From Maricaulis parjimensis (GTDB lineage Bacteria > Pseudomonadota > Alphaproteobacteria > Caulobacterales > Maricaulaceae): a stretch of DNA of 64,000 nucleotides. The stretch covers positions 225,916-289,915 of the forward strand of contig NZ_JADOTT010000005.1 of NCBI RefSeq assembly GCF_016817355.1. The letters run 5' to 3'. Shown piece by piece: positions 1 to 8,818 of this stretch. A program made the position numbers and the translations under genes. Positions within the stretch are counted from its first letter, which is position 1, and each line of letters begins with the position of its first letter. The notes beneath the pieces were generated by a model. That model ran no database searches. It had not been told where the DNA came from and saw only the letters and a program-made list of their open reading frames with translations.

Positions 1-218
1 AGATACCAGGGCCGCGGCCGGTCCGGTGTGAACCAGATCCGCGGTCCGGTTCCCGCTGCCGCCTTCAGGCGCCAGCCTTCGGCGACGAAATAGAAGGGGA
101 ACCAGGCCAGGACTTCGCCGATCAGACCGGGTTCGATGGGCAGGCGGGCTCCCGTCTTCTTGACGGTGACAACACCGTCCTGGAATTCGAAATCTCGCCA
201 CCACAGCGCACTGTGCAT
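1..218 (-). CDS. Unknown protein, N-terminal part only (runs off the window edge)
   Basis: An ATG at 218, reading leftward, opens a frame of 72 codons with no stop before base 1. A good ribosome binding site (AGGAAGGG) lies about 8 bases upstream. The protein starts MHSALWWRDFEF and is rich in Trp and Phe, with no signal peptide. I do not recognise a family. The gene is divergent from the small ORF and oppB that follow. Only the N-terminus is visible, so function cannot be given. Confidence 0.55.
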   Translation of the reverse strand, partial: MHSALWWRDFEFQDGVVTVKKTGARLPIEPGLIGEVLAWFPFYFVAEGWRLKAAAGTGPRIWFTPDRPRPWY

Positions 219-345
219 GGATCGGCCCTTCCTGACTCAACCGGTCCGCATCCTAGGCATGAGTCGAACACATGCAATTCACGCTGGATCACACACGGCG
301 CGGATTTTGCGTGACCGGGACATGGCCGGAATGCGGGAGGCGAAT

Positions 346-525
346 GTGAACGGCGGACAATTCCTAAGCAAGCGCCTCGTGCGGCTGGGCTGGCTCGTTC
401 TGGCTGTGGCAACCTTACAGTTTTTTATCAGTCCCGCGACAAGCGAGACAGGGCTGTCCCGGACGGCGCCCCTGCCGCCGCTGGACAGCGCAGCGACTGC
501 ACACGAACGGCACACACTTCATTGA
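346..525 (+). CDS. Small hypothetical membrane or exported protein, 59 aa
   Basis: A GTG start at 346 is preceded by GGGAGG at 335-340 with ideal spacing; an in-frame ATG at 322 is an alternative without a clear binding site. The product has Lys/Arg near the N-terminus, then one hydrophobic stretch (about residues 13-28, LGWLVLAVATLQFF) and a short polar, Pro-rich tail. That is the shape of a signal peptide or single membrane anchor. It ends about 55 bases before oppB and could be co-transcribed with it. No homologue comes to mind; it may be spurious. Confidence 0.35.
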   Translation: MNGGQFLSKRLVRLGWLVLAVATLQFFISPATSETGLSRTAPLPPLDSAATAHERHTLH

Positions 526-579
526 CAATGAGTGTCTCGCATTGAAACTGCCCCAATTCTGGGAAGAGCCGGTTCATTC

Positions 580-1512
580 ATGTTTGGTTTCGTAATCCGG
601 CGCATCGGCGTCGCCATCCCGACGATTCTGGTGATCATTACGGTCGCCTTTTTCATGATGCGCGCAGCTCCGGGCGGCCCGTTCGACCTGGAACGCCCCA
701 TGCCGGAAGAGACCCGGCAGACCATCCTCGCCAATTACGGCATGGATCAGCCCCTCTGGCGCCAGTATGTTGATTACATGGGCAATCTCTTCCAGGGAGA
801 TCTCGGCCCTTCGCTAAAACTGCGTGACAAGCGGGTCGCTGAAATCATTGCGGAAGGCTTCCCGGTCTCCGCCACGATCGGCATTCTCTCCATGGCGCTG
901 GCCATCGCGCTGGGATCCCTGCTCGGATCCATTGCCGCGCTCAGGCAGAACACATCCGGCGATTTCTCGATTATGACCTTCGCCATGGTGGGCATATCCA
1001 TCCCGCCCTTTGTCATGGGTCCGATCCTCGCCCTCGTCTTCGGTCTTTACCTGGGTTGGGTGCCAACCGGTGGTCTGGATCCACGCTTCGGCATGACGCC
1101 GGATCGTCTCATCCTGCCGATCATCACCCTGGCCCTGCCGCAGATCGCCATCATTGCGCGCCTCATGCGTGCCTCCATGATCGAGGTGATCCGCTCGAAT
1201 TACATCCGCACGGCGCGGGCCAAGGGCCTGTCGGCGACGGCGGTGATTTTCAAACACGCCCTGCGCTCCGCGATCCTGCCGCTGGTCAGCTATCTCGGCC
1301 CGGCTTCCGCGGCCGTCCTGTCCGGTTCGCTGGTCATCGAGCGCGTCTTCCAGCTGCCGGGTATCGGCAAGCATTTCGTCGACGCCGCCCTGCAGCGTGA
1401 CTACACGGTCGTGATGGGTGTCGTGATCATCTACGCCTCGCTCATCATCCTGCTCAACCTGCTGGCCGACCTGCTTTACGGCGTGCTCAACCCGAAAGTG
1501 AAGTACGACTGA
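580..1512 (+). CDS. oppB: Oligopeptide/dipeptide ABC transporter permease OppB
   Basis: This is the inner-membrane permease that pairs with OppC to form the channel of a peptide importer. The chosen start at 580 gives MFGFVIRRIGVAIPT, the classic OppB N-terminus with one membrane span followed by a periplasmic region; an upstream ATG at 532 would add 16 atypical residues. At 310 aa it matches OppB (about 306 aa in E. coli). The cytoplasmic EAA-type loop that docks on the ATPase is visible in the region IRTARAKGLSATAVIFKHALRSAI. It overlaps oppC by one base (TGATG), so the two are translationally coupled. No ATPase genes (oppD/oppF) are in the window. Confidence 0.93.
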   Translation: MFGFVIRRIGVAIPTILVIITVAFFMMRAAPGGPFDLERPMPEETRQTILANYGMDQPLWRQYVDYMGNLFQGDLGPSLKLRDKRVAEIIAEGFPVSATIGILSMALAIALGSLLGSIAALRQNTSGDFSIMTFAMVGISIPPFVMGPILALVFGLYLGWVPTGGLDPRFGMTPDRLILPIITLALPQIAIIARLMRASMIEVIRSNYIRTARAKGLSATAVIFKHALRSAILPLVSYLGPASAAVLSGSLVIERVFQLPGIGKHFVDAALQRDYTVVMGVVIIYASLIILLNLLADLLYGVLNPKVKYD

Positions 1513-2417
1513 TGAGCCTGATCTCGACCCCTCAGGAAAAGGCCGAGCTTCTCGAGACGGCGGCCGTCAAGGGCCGCTCGCTCTGGGATGATGCGCTGGC
1601 CCGTCTGCTGCGCAACCGTGCGGCCGTGGCCTCGATGATCGTGCTGGGCATTCTGGTTGTGCTGGCCACGATCGGCCAGCTGCTCTGGGTTCATGATTAT
1701 GACACGATCTATCGGGATCGGGTCTGGATCGGTCCGACGCTGGAAAACTGGCATTTGCTGGGAACCGACGCCCAGGGCCGCGACATGGTCGCGCGTATCC
1801 TGGTCGGTCTGCGGGTCTCGCTCATGGTGGGCGTGGTCGCCACCATCGTCTCCCTGGTCATCGGTGTGACCTGGGGCGCGATTGCCGGCTTTGTCGGCGG
1901 CAAGGTGGACCAGGCCATGATGCGCGTGGTCGACATCCTCTATTCGCTGCCCTTCATCTTCTTCGTGATCATCCTGATGGTCGTGTTCGGCCGCAATATC
2001 GTGCTGATCTTCGTCGCCATCGGGGCGGTGGAATGGCTGACCATGGCGCGGATCGTGCGCGGCCAGACCCTGGCCCTTAAGGGGATGGAATTTGTCGAGG
2101 CGGCCGAAGCGGCCGGCGTGTCCAAGACCAATATCATCTCGCGCCACATCATTCCCAACGTGCTGGGCCCGGTCGTGGTCTATGTCACGCTGATGATCCC
2201 GGTCGTCATCCTGGCGGAAAGCTTCCTTTCCTTCCTGGGACTGGGTGTTCAGGAACCGCTGACCTCGCTGGGCCGCCTGATTTCGGCTGGCGCCCAGGAC
2301 ATGGAACCGGCGCCCTGGACGCTGATCGGTCCGGCCGTGACCATGATGATCACGCTCTTCTGCCTGAACTTCATCGGTGATGGTCTGCGCGACGCGATCG
2401 ACCCGAAGGACCGCTGA
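1512..2417 (+). CDS. oppC: Oligopeptide/dipeptide ABC transporter permease OppC
   Basis: Second inner-membrane permease of the peptide importer. The 301 aa length, a soluble N-terminal stretch of about 40 residues, the first span (MIVLGILVVLATIGQLLW), the conserved periplasmic LGTDAQGRD motif and the EAA loop (EAAEAAGVSKTNIISRHIIP) are all typical of OppC/DppC. The start codon overlaps the oppB stop. A strong terminator follows at once, so oppB-oppC ends here, and the presumed binding protein oppA lies 1.6 kb further on behind two genes of opposite strand. Confidence 0.93.
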   Translation: MSLISTPQEKAELLETAAVKGRSLWDDALARLLRNRAAVASMIVLGILVVLATIGQLLWVHDYDTIYRDRVWIGPTLENWHLLGTDAQGRDMVARILVGLRVSLMVGVVATIVSLVIGVTWGAIAGFVGGKVDQAMMRVVDILYSLPFIFFVIILMVVFGRNIVLIFVAIGAVEWLTMARIVRGQTLALKGMEFVEAAEAAGVSKTNIISRHIIPNVLGPVVVYVTLMIPVVILAESFLSFLGLGVQEPLTSLGRLISAGAQDMEPAPWTLIGPAVTMMITLFCLNFIGDGLRDAIDPKDR

Positions 2418-2440
2418 TACCGGCATACACCGGACAAGAG

Positions 2441-2467
2441 AAAGGCCGCCCACCGGGCGGCCTTTTT
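2441..2467 (+). terminator. Rho-independent terminator after oppC
   Basis: An inverted repeat, AAGGCCGCCC and GGGCGGCCTT with a short loop, is followed by a run of T. It begins about 24 bases after the oppC stop. Its A-rich left flank means it could also end the convergent gene at 2490-3293. Confidence 0.85.
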
Positions 2468-2489
2468 GCTGTCTGGCTTCGGGCGCGGC

Positions 2490-3293
2490 CTAGTTCTGGC
2501 GGCGCACCCGGATGGCGCGGCCGCGGCCATTGATCCGCAGCAGGTAGGAATCCATCGCGCCGCGGCGGATTTCCGCATAGTGCGGGCCATCGCCCCAGAT
2601 GCGGACACTGCCATCATCGGTCTGGCGCCAGACCTGGCCATTCGTCATGTAGAAAATCGTCGTGTCATAGCCGACCGTGCGCGTGCGCTCGATCCGCATG
2701 GTGACCGTATCGACATTGCCATCGCGGTCACGCGCCGTGATGCGGACTTCCTCTTCCGCCATCTCGGTTGCGTCTTCCGGTTCCGGCTGCACGCCGGTTT
2801 CCGGATCGACGGGCGGCACGGCCGGGCGCTGCGGCGTGGCTTCGGCGACCTGGACCGGTGCCGGAGCGGGCGTCGGAGCCGGAGTGGGAGCTGACGTGGC
2901 GGGGGATGCGGGCGAGGCGGGCTGGGCCGGCTGCGGTGCCGGGGTCGGCGCAGGCGCAGGATCGGCACTGGCCAGCGCATCGTGCGAGCTGGGCCGGCGC
3001 GAGGCCAGGCTTGGCAGGCTCAGCGAGGGCAGGCTCGGCAGGGAGAAGCCGAAACTGTCGCGTTCGACATTCTCGACCGCTTCGCGTTCCACAATCAGGA
3101 TATCGCCGGTCGAGCGTGCGGTTTCCAGCGCGGCCGAGGTCTGGTCGAAACAGGCCAGGCGGGCCTCGATATCCGCAATTGCGCGGCAGGCCAGGACATT
3201 GTCGACCGGATCACCGGACTGGGCCTGCACGCCAGCCGGCAGGGCCAGGCTGGTCAGGGCGGCGGAGAGCAGGAGGCGGGAAGTCAGGGACAT
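2490..3293 (-). CDS. Secreted protein of unknown function (paralogue of the 3317-3910 gene)
   Basis: The product is 267 aa with a signal peptide (MSLTSRLLLSAALTSLALPAGVQAQ). It then has a CRAIADIEARLACFD motif with two Cys, a Ser/Leu/Pro stretch (LPSLPSLSLPSL), a long Pro-Ala linker at about residues 110-165, and a C-terminal module containing NGQVWRQTD and IRRGAMDSYLLRINGRGR. The same motifs occur in the next gene, so the two are tandem duplicates; this copy has the longer linker. The Cys motif (C-x2-I-x2-x3-RL-x-C-x-D) recurs in many alphaproteobacterial periplasmic proteins of unknown role. Probably periplasmic or outer-membrane-associated; no catalytic signature is seen. Confidence 0.8.
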   Translation of the reverse strand: MSLTSRLLLSAALTSLALPAGVQAQSGDPVDNVLACRAIADIEARLACFDQTSAALETARSTGDILIVEREAVENVERDSFGFSLPSLPSLSLPSLASRRPSSHDALASADPAPAPTPAPQPAQPASPASPATSAPTPAPTPAPAPVQVAEATPQRPAVPPVDPETGVQPEPEDATEMAEEEVRITARDRDGNVDTVTMRIERTRTVGYDTTIFYMTNGQVWRQTDDGSVRIWGDGPHYAEIRRGAMDSYLLRINGRGRAIRVRRQN

Positions 3294-3316
3294 GGGTTAC
3301 ACCTTGTTGAATGAGC

Positions 3317-3910
3317 TTACTGGACGCGTTCCGCTCGGAACCAGCGACCGCCATTGTTGAATTGCATGAAATAGGATCCCAGGGCGCCGCTGCGGATATT
3401 GGCCGTCAGGCCCGGGCGGGCGCCGCGGCTGATCCCCTGGATCCGCGTCGTATCGGTCTGGCGCCAGACCTGGCCATTGGCCAGGGTGATGACGATCTTG
3501 CCGTCGCGCCGTGTGGTGATCTCGGTGACCGCCAATTCCTCGATGCGTTCGATCCGGCCATCATCATCGCGCGTGACGACACGGTCGGGCGAATGCACTT
3601 CAGCGGCTTCCGCCTCTGCCAGATCTTCATGCTCGCCGCGCAGGCTGGGCAGGGAGAAGTTCGGAATGCTCAACCCGAAGGTGGATTCCTCGGCCGCTTC
3701 GATCTGGCCGCGGTCCACGGCAACCACTTCGCCGGCCTCCGCATCGCCATAGAGTGCCTCGACAGCAGCATCCAGACAGGCGAGTCGCGCCGAATCATCT
3801 TCGATGGCGCGACAGGCAAACAGGGGTTGCAGCGGCTGGCCGCCGGATTGTGCCTGAACAGTCGGCGTCAGGAATAGTGGTGCAAAAACAAGCAGTAATC
3901 TGGATTTCAT
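3317..3910 (-). CDS. Secreted protein of unknown function (paralogue of the 2490-3293 gene)
   Basis: From the ATG at 3910 the protein has 197 aa and begins with a clean signal peptide (MKSRLLLVFAPLFLTPTVQAQ); an ATG 15 bases upstream is possible, and the longer upstream frame is not credible. It shares with its neighbour the CRAIEDDSARLACLD motif, a SIPNFSLPSL stretch, and the C-terminal NGQVWRQTD plus IRSGALGSYFMQFN module, but lacks the long Pro-Ala linker. The two genes lie 23 bases apart on the same strand and are probably one transcript. Their position splits oppBC from oppA. Function unknown. Confidence 0.8.
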   Translation of the reverse strand: MKSRLLLVFAPLFLTPTVQAQSGGQPLQPLFACRAIEDDSARLACLDAAVEALYGDAEAGEVVAVDRGQIEAAEESTFGLSIPNFSLPSLRGEHEDLAEAEAAEVHSPDRVVTRDDDGRIERIEELAVTEITTRRDGKIVITLANGQVWRQTDTTRIQGISRGARPGLTANIRSGALGSYFMQFNNGGRWFRAERVQ

Positions 3911-4040
3911 GGGGTTTCCATACATCTCGGAATTGCTGTGACTATGCGACACCGGCTTGCAGCTGTCGACCGCTTGGGCATGTTCGGCTAGAAGAGTGAA
4001 TTCAGTTGAGTTCCGCCGCATCGGAGGGGAGACCGATACC

Positions 4041-5669
4041 GTGATCCGCAAAGTCTTTTTGAAGTCCGTTCTTGTCACCGCGTCGGCCCTGGCCCTGGCC
4101 AGTTGTGGCGGCGGCAGCCCGGTTGAATCCGGCAATATCATCCTCCACCGCGGCAATACCGCGGAACCGCTGTCGCTCGATCCGCACAAGGCGAGCGGCA
4201 CGTGGGAGAACCACATTATCGGCGACATGTTCATCGGCCTGTTCACCGAGGATGCAAACGGCGCTCCGGTTCCCGGCATGGCGGAAAGCTATGAGGTGTC
4301 CGAGGACGGTCTGACCTGGACCTTCCATCTGCGCGAGGCCAGCTGGTCGGATGGCGAGCCGGTGACCGCGAGTGACTTCGTCTTTGCCTGGCGCCGCATC
4401 GCCTCGCCGGCGACGGGTGCGCAATACGTCTCCCTTCTGTACCCGATTGCCGGCATGGAAGCCGCCACGCGTGGGCTGGCTCCGGTCGAAAATATCGGTG
4501 TTCGGGCGATCGATGATTCCACGCTGGAAGTCTCGCTCGAGAACCCGGCGCCCTACCTGCCGGGCCTTCTGACCCACTACACCAGCTTCCCGCTGCCGCA
4601 GCACGTGGTCGAGCAATATGGTGATGAATGGGTGCGTCCGGCCAATATCCAGGTCAATGGCGCCTACCGTCTTGAAGACTGGCGGACGAACAACTTCGTC
4701 CACCTGGTGCGCAATGACACCTTCTTCGACAATGACAATGTCTGCATCGATGACGTCTACTACTATCCGACCGTGGACAATTCCGCTGCCGGCCGCCGCG
4801 TGCGTAATGGCGAGCTGCACATCAACAACAATTTCCCGGGCCAGCAGCTGGACTTCCTGAACCGCGAGATCCCGGACTATGTCCGCATCGCGCCTTACAT
4901 GGGCACGATCTACTTCTCCGTGAACACCACGCTGGACGGTTTCTCCGACCCGAATGTCCGGAATGCTCTGGGCATGTCGATCGACCGTCACTTCATTGCC
5001 GACGAGATCCTGCGGGCGGGCTTCCAGCCGGCCTATTCCCTGGTGCCGCCGGGCGTGAATGGCTATCCGGGCGGTGTGTCTGCGCAATGGGCGGACACGC
5101 CGATCGAGGAGCGCCGGGAACAGGCGCGGGCCCTTCTGGAAGCGGCGGGCTTCGGTCCGGACAATCCGCTCCAGTTCGAATACACCTACCGCGCAACGGG
5201 CGATAACCCGCGTATCGCCCCGGTCGTCCAGAATGACTGGTCGGCCATCGCCGACTGGGTCCAGCCGCAGCTCATCGTCAACGACACGCAGATCCACTAC
5301 GACAATCTGCGCGCCAACGACTATCAGGTCGCCGATGGTGGCTGGATTGCGGACTATAACGACGCCTACAACTTCCTCTTCCTGGGCGAGTACCGCTCGG
5401 TGCCGATGAATTATTCGCGCTACAACAATCCGGAGTATGACGCGATGGTCACGGCGGCTAATCAGGAGCTGGATGAGACGCTTCGCGGCTCTATGCTGGC
5501 CCAGGCCGAGCAGATGCTGGTCGATGACATGCCGATCATCCCGATCGTCTACTATGTGTCGAAAAACCTGGTGAATCCGGACGTGGTTGGCTGGGAAGAC
5601 AATATCGTGGACATCCACCGTACCCGCTATATGTGCCTGGCGAGTGCGATGGAGGATGCGGCGGAATAG
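4041..5669 (+). CDS. oppA: Oligopeptide ABC transporter substrate-binding lipoprotein OppA
   Basis: This is a family 5 extracellular solute-binding protein of 542 aa that captures peptides in the periplasm for OppBC. The GTG start at 4041 has a strong binding site (GGAGGGGA) about 10 bases upstream and gives a lipoprotein signal peptide ending in the lipobox LASC, so the protein should be anchored to a membrane by lipid. The N-terminal LHRGNTAEPLSLDPHKASG and the internal DPNVRNALGMSIDR are hallmark family 5 stretches. It stands alone on the plus strand, separated from oppBC by two minus-strand genes, and is followed by a terminator. Confidence 0.92.
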   Translation: MIRKVFLKSVLVTASALALASCGGGSPVESGNIILHRGNTAEPLSLDPHKASGTWENHIIGDMFIGLFTEDANGAPVPGMAESYEVSEDGLTWTFHLREASWSDGEPVTASDFVFAWRRIASPATGAQYVSLLYPIAGMEAATRGLAPVENIGVRAIDDSTLEVSLENPAPYLPGLLTHYTSFPLPQHVVEQYGDEWVRPANIQVNGAYRLEDWRTNNFVHLVRNDTFFDNDNVCIDDVYYYPTVDNSAAGRRVRNGELHINNNFPGQQLDFLNREIPDYVRIAPYMGTIYFSVNTTLDGFSDPNVRNALGMSIDRHFIADEILRAGFQPAYSLVPPGVNGYPGGVSAQWADTPIEERREQARALLEAAGFGPDNPLQFEYTYRATGDNPRIAPVVQNDWSAIADWVQPQLIVNDTQIHYDNLRANDYQVADGGWIADYNDAYNFLFLGEYRSVPMNYSRYNNPEYDAMVTAANQELDETLRGSMLAQAEQMLVDDMPIIPIVYYVSKNLVNPDVVGWEDNIVDIHRTRYMCLASAMEDAAE

Positions 5670-5690
5670 ACACCGCCGCTTGCCAGACCA

Positions 5691-5741
5691 AGCCCCGTCG
5701 ACCTAGCTTGTGCGTAACAGGTTCAGGTCGCGGGGCTTTTT
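5691..5741 (+). terminator. Terminator-like hairpin after oppA, abutting the next start codon
   Basis: AGCCCCGTCGACCT at 5691-5704 can pair with AGGTCGCGGGGCT at 5725-5737 with one bulge, followed by five T. It is well placed to end oppA. The ATG of the next gene comes one base after the T-run, which is unusual; see findings. Confidence 0.7.
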
Positions 5742-5742
5742 C

Positions 5743-6972
5743 ATGTCTGGTGGGGATACAATCACGGATGCCGTGATCGGCGGCGCGGCGGAAGACGCGG
5801 TCGGCGATGCGATCAGCGCCTCAAAGCGCAAGAAGACCCAGCATTTCTCCATGTTCAAATCGCCGACGGCGGCCGGCGATTGCTCCAATTGCGGCACCCA
5901 TTTGTCGGGCCCGGTCTGTCACAGTTGCGGCCAGACCTCGGACACCTTCCACCGTCCCATCTGGGATCTCTTCATGGATGTGGTCGACGGGCTGCTGGGC
6001 CTGGAGGGCCGGCTCTGGCGCACCTTGCCGGCGCTTATGTTCCGTCCCGGCGCTGTCACCAAATCCTATCTGACCGGCCAGCGCGCCCGTTATGTGATGC
6101 CGTTCCGGCTCTATCTGACGGCCAGCGTTCTCTTCTTCCTGGCCTTTTCCCTGGTCAATTCCGGCGGCGGCGATTCGGAGGGTGCGGTCGGCCTGGACGA
6201 GGCAACAATCGCTGCGCAACAGGTCGGCATTGAGCGGGCACGCGAGGATCTCCAGAATCTGCCGCCCGAATTACGCGACCGGGTGATGGAACAGCTCGAT
6301 AATACCGAAGCGAATCTGGAAGCCTTGGAGAACACGGGTGATCTCGTTCCCGAGGAAGTCCGGGAGTTGCAGCAGCAACAAACCCGCAATGAGATGAAGC
6401 TCTCCATCCGCCAGGCGCTGCTTCCGGAAGACTATCCGGAGGAAGAGCCGGCGACGGATGAGGACCCGGATCTGGTCGACATGGATGGTTGGACGATGAG
6501 TGTCGGTGATGTCTCCGGCGTCCCCTACTGGATGCGTCACCGTCTGGCCGATGGCGCGGACCGGATCATTGATACCCAGGGTGAGGCATTGTGGACGGCG
6601 ATGAAGACCTGGGCACCGCGCCTCCTGTTTGCACTACTGCCGATTTATGCCCTGCTTCTGGCGGTGACGCATTTCTACAAGAAGGGTCTGTTCTTCTACG
6701 ACCATCTGGTCGTGTCGCTGCATTTTCACGCCTTCATCTTCTTCCAGTTCATTCTGCTAGGCGTGATCAGCCTGGCGATCGGGCCGGGCTGGGCGATTCT
6801 CGCCTTCATGTTGTGGTCGAACTACTACCTCTATCGCATCCACCGCTCGGTCTATGAGCATGGCCGGATATCCTCGGTCTTGCGCACGCTCTTCATGGAT
6901 TTCGTCTACATGTTCGTGCTGAGCTTCGGCCTGTTGATCCTGCTCTTTATCGGCGTGCTCACCGCCGCCTGA
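5743..6972 (+). CDS. DUF3667 family membrane protein
   Basis: The protein has 409 aa from the ATG at 5743. After a short variable N-terminus comes a zinc-ribbon-like pair, CSNCG and CHSCG (about residues 47-65), then the DUF3667 core with DGLLGLEGRLWRT, RPGAVTKSYLTGQRARYV and a first membrane span (YLTASVLFFLAFSLV). A long acidic cytoplasmic or periplasmic insert with coiled-coil character follows, then three or four further spans in the C-terminal third. The role of this family is unknown. A paralogue lies at 55064-56110. An alternative start at 5851 would make the N-terminus resemble that paralogue but lacks a binding site. Confidence 0.85.
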   Translation: MSGGDTITDAVIGGAAEDAVGDAISASKRKKTQHFSMFKSPTAAGDCSNCGTHLSGPVCHSCGQTSDTFHRPIWDLFMDVVDGLLGLEGRLWRTLPALMFRPGAVTKSYLTGQRARYVMPFRLYLTASVLFFLAFSLVNSGGGDSEGAVGLDEATIAAQQVGIERAREDLQNLPPELRDRVMEQLDNTEANLEALENTGDLVPEEVRELQQQQTRNEMKLSIRQALLPEDYPEEEPATDEDPDLVDMDGWTMSVGDVSGVPYWMRHRLADGADRIIDTQGEALWTAMKTWAPRLLFALLPIYALLLAVTHFYKKGLFFYDHLVVSLHFHAFIFFQFILLGVISLAIGPGWAILAFMLWSNYYLYRIHRSVYEHGRISSVLRTLFMDFVYMFVLSFGLLILLFIGVLTAA

Positions 6973-6979
6973 GCCCAGA

Positions 6980-7009
6980 AAAAAGGGCCCGCCGAGGCGA
7001 GCCCTTTTC
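6980..7009. terminator. Bidirectional terminator between the DUF3667 gene and sppA
   Basis: AAAAGGGC at 6981-6988 pairs with GCCCTTTT at 7001-7008, with extra pairing inside the loop. It sits between the convergent DUF3667 and sppA genes and has A and T tracts on both sides, so it can serve both. Confidence 0.7.
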
Positions 7010-7030
7010 CTGGATCAAGCGAAGCCCGGC

Positions 7031-8818
7031 CTATTGCGGGACGCGGGTATCGGTGCGCATCTGGACGCCGGTCTGCTGGGCGGCCTGGCGGGCCTGCAGG
7101 GCGGCCTGCACTTCCGGCAATTCCATCAGCGCATTGAGACGGGCCGCCGTTTCGGCCGTCTCGGCCGACACGCCGAACATTTCCTGGAAGGCTTCCAGCG
7201 GGGTGCGTTCGCGCGGGAAGCGGCGCAGGCGCACATCGCTCTCCGGATCGATTCCGGCCAGTTGTTTGGCCACGGCGACGGCATCGCGGAACCCGCCGAT
7301 CTCGTCGACCAGGCCCAGATCCAGCGCCTGTGCACCGGTCCAGACACGGCCGCGGGCGATCTCCAGCACGCGCTCCAGCGGCAGATCGCGGCCATCGGCC
7401 ACGCGCTGGGTGAAGTCCTCATAGATATGGGACATCTGCTCGCGATAGGCGGCGCGCTGGCTGTCGGTCCAGGCCTCCGCACTGGACATGGCGGTCGTGA
7501 ACTCGCCGCCGACTGAGACAGTCTCGACATTCAGCCCGACCATCTCGAACGTGCCGTCCAGAACAACCTTGCCGCCCAGCACGCCGATCGAGCCGGTCAG
7601 CGTGGTGGCGTGGGCCAGGACATAATCGGCCGGGGCCGCGATATAATAGCCGCCCGATGCGGCCAGCGAGGCCATCGAGACGACGACCGGCTTGCCGGCT
7701 TCGCGGGCGCGGTTCACGGCGAACCAGATCTGGTCGGAGGCAATGGCCGAGCCGCCCGGGGAATCAACCCGCAGCACGATGGCGCGGACATTCGGATCCG
7801 CGGCGGCATCCAGAATGGCTTCGGCCATGAAATCGCCGCCGATCATTTCCTCACCGCCGAACGGGCCGCTCTGGGCGGAACCGGTGACGATGGCACCCTG
7901 GCCCTCGATCAGGGCGATGACCGGAGCATTGCTCCAGGCCGGGGTGGCCTCGGCATGATAATCGGACAGGCTGATGAATTCGGAGGCGGGGCCGGCCTGG
8001 GCCAGCGCCGCTTCGCGGGCTTCCACGACATGGCCGAGCCGGTCGACCAGGCCAGCGTCCAGCGCTTCCTCGGCCGAATGCGGTGCCGTCTCGAACAGGC
8101 CGCGTACCGTGTCGCTGTCAAAACCGCGATCAGCGGCAATGGCATTCACGGCCGTATCATAGATCGACCCGATATAGCTTTCCGCGGCTTCGCGGTGCGC
8201 CTCGGTGAAATCGGTCTCGGTATAGGTGTTCGCCGCATTCTTGTATTCGTGGAATTGCTCGAATTGCGGCTGTGCATTGAAATGCTCGAACAGGCCGCCC
8301 AGGAACATGACTTCCGAGGCCAGGCCGGCCGGGGTGAAGCTGGCCGTGTCCTGCAGCCAGATCTCGTCCGACCCGGACACTGCGAAATAGCCGGTGACGC
8401 TGGTGCCTTCGAAGCCTTGCGCATGGGTCAGCACGAATTTCCCGCTATCGCGGAAATCGGCGAGGGCGGTGCGCATTTCCTCGGCCATGCCCGGTGACAG
8501 GCCGAATTCATTGGCGCGGATGAACAGGCCCTGCACCCGGCTGTCGGCTTCGGCGCGTTCCAGCGTGCGGACAATGTCGACCACGGAGAGCGGTTCGGCG
8601 AATCCGAAGGGCGAGCGGGTCGGTGTATCAAGGCGGGCCGTACGCAGGTCCAATTCCAGGACAATGCCGCCACGGGGCAGGGCGGTTTCGTCCGCCGCCG
8701 AGCTCAGCGCGCTTGTGATGATCAGGCCGATCAGGAAGAAAAAGGCAAAGCCGGCCAGAATCGCCCCCACGACGACACCGACAACCGACCCGAAAAACGT
8801 AATCCAGAACTGTTTCAT
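7031..8818 (-). CDS. sppA: Signal peptide peptidase SppA (long, two-domain type)
   Basis: A membrane-anchored serine protease of family S49 that degrades signal peptides left after secretion. The ATG at 8818 has AAAGGG just upstream and gives 595 aa, the size of the duplicated 67-kDa SppA. Residues 5-40 hold one strong membrane span (FWITFFGSVVGVVVGAILAGFAFFF). The catalytic Ser motif is in SMASLAASGGYYIAAPAD in the C-terminal repeat; the general-base Lys is expected in the N-terminal repeat around SGKFVLTHAQGFE. The C-terminal segment ASGRVWTGAQALDLGLVDEIGG-like pattern is also typical. Its gene is convergent with DUF3667 and divergent from nothing close. Confidence 0.93.
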   Translation of the reverse strand: MKQFWITFFGSVVGVVVGAILAGFAFFFLIGLIITSALSSAADETALPRGGIVLELDLRTARLDTPTRSPFGFAEPLSVVDIVRTLERAEADSRVQGLFIRANEFGLSPGMAEEMRTALADFRDSGKFVLTHAQGFEGTSVTGYFAVSGSDEIWLQDTASFTPAGLASEVMFLGGLFEHFNAQPQFEQFHEYKNAANTYTETDFTEAHREAAESYIGSIYDTAVNAIAADRGFDSDTVRGLFETAPHSAEEALDAGLVDRLGHVVEAREAALAQAGPASEFISLSDYHAEATPAWSNAPVIALIEGQGAIVTGSAQSGPFGGEEMIGGDFMAEAILDAAADPNVRAIVLRVDSPGGSAIASDQIWFAVNRAREAGKPVVVSMASLAASGGYYIAAPADYVLAHATTLTGSIGVLGGKVVLDGTFEMVGLNVETVSVGGEFTTAMSSAEAWTDSQRAAYREQMSHIYEDFTQRVADGRDLPLERVLEIARGRVWTGAQALDLGLVDEIGGFRDAVAVAKQLAGIDPESDVRLRRFPRERTPLEAFQEMFGVSAETAETAARLNALMELPEVQAALQARQAAQQTGVQMRTDTRVPQ

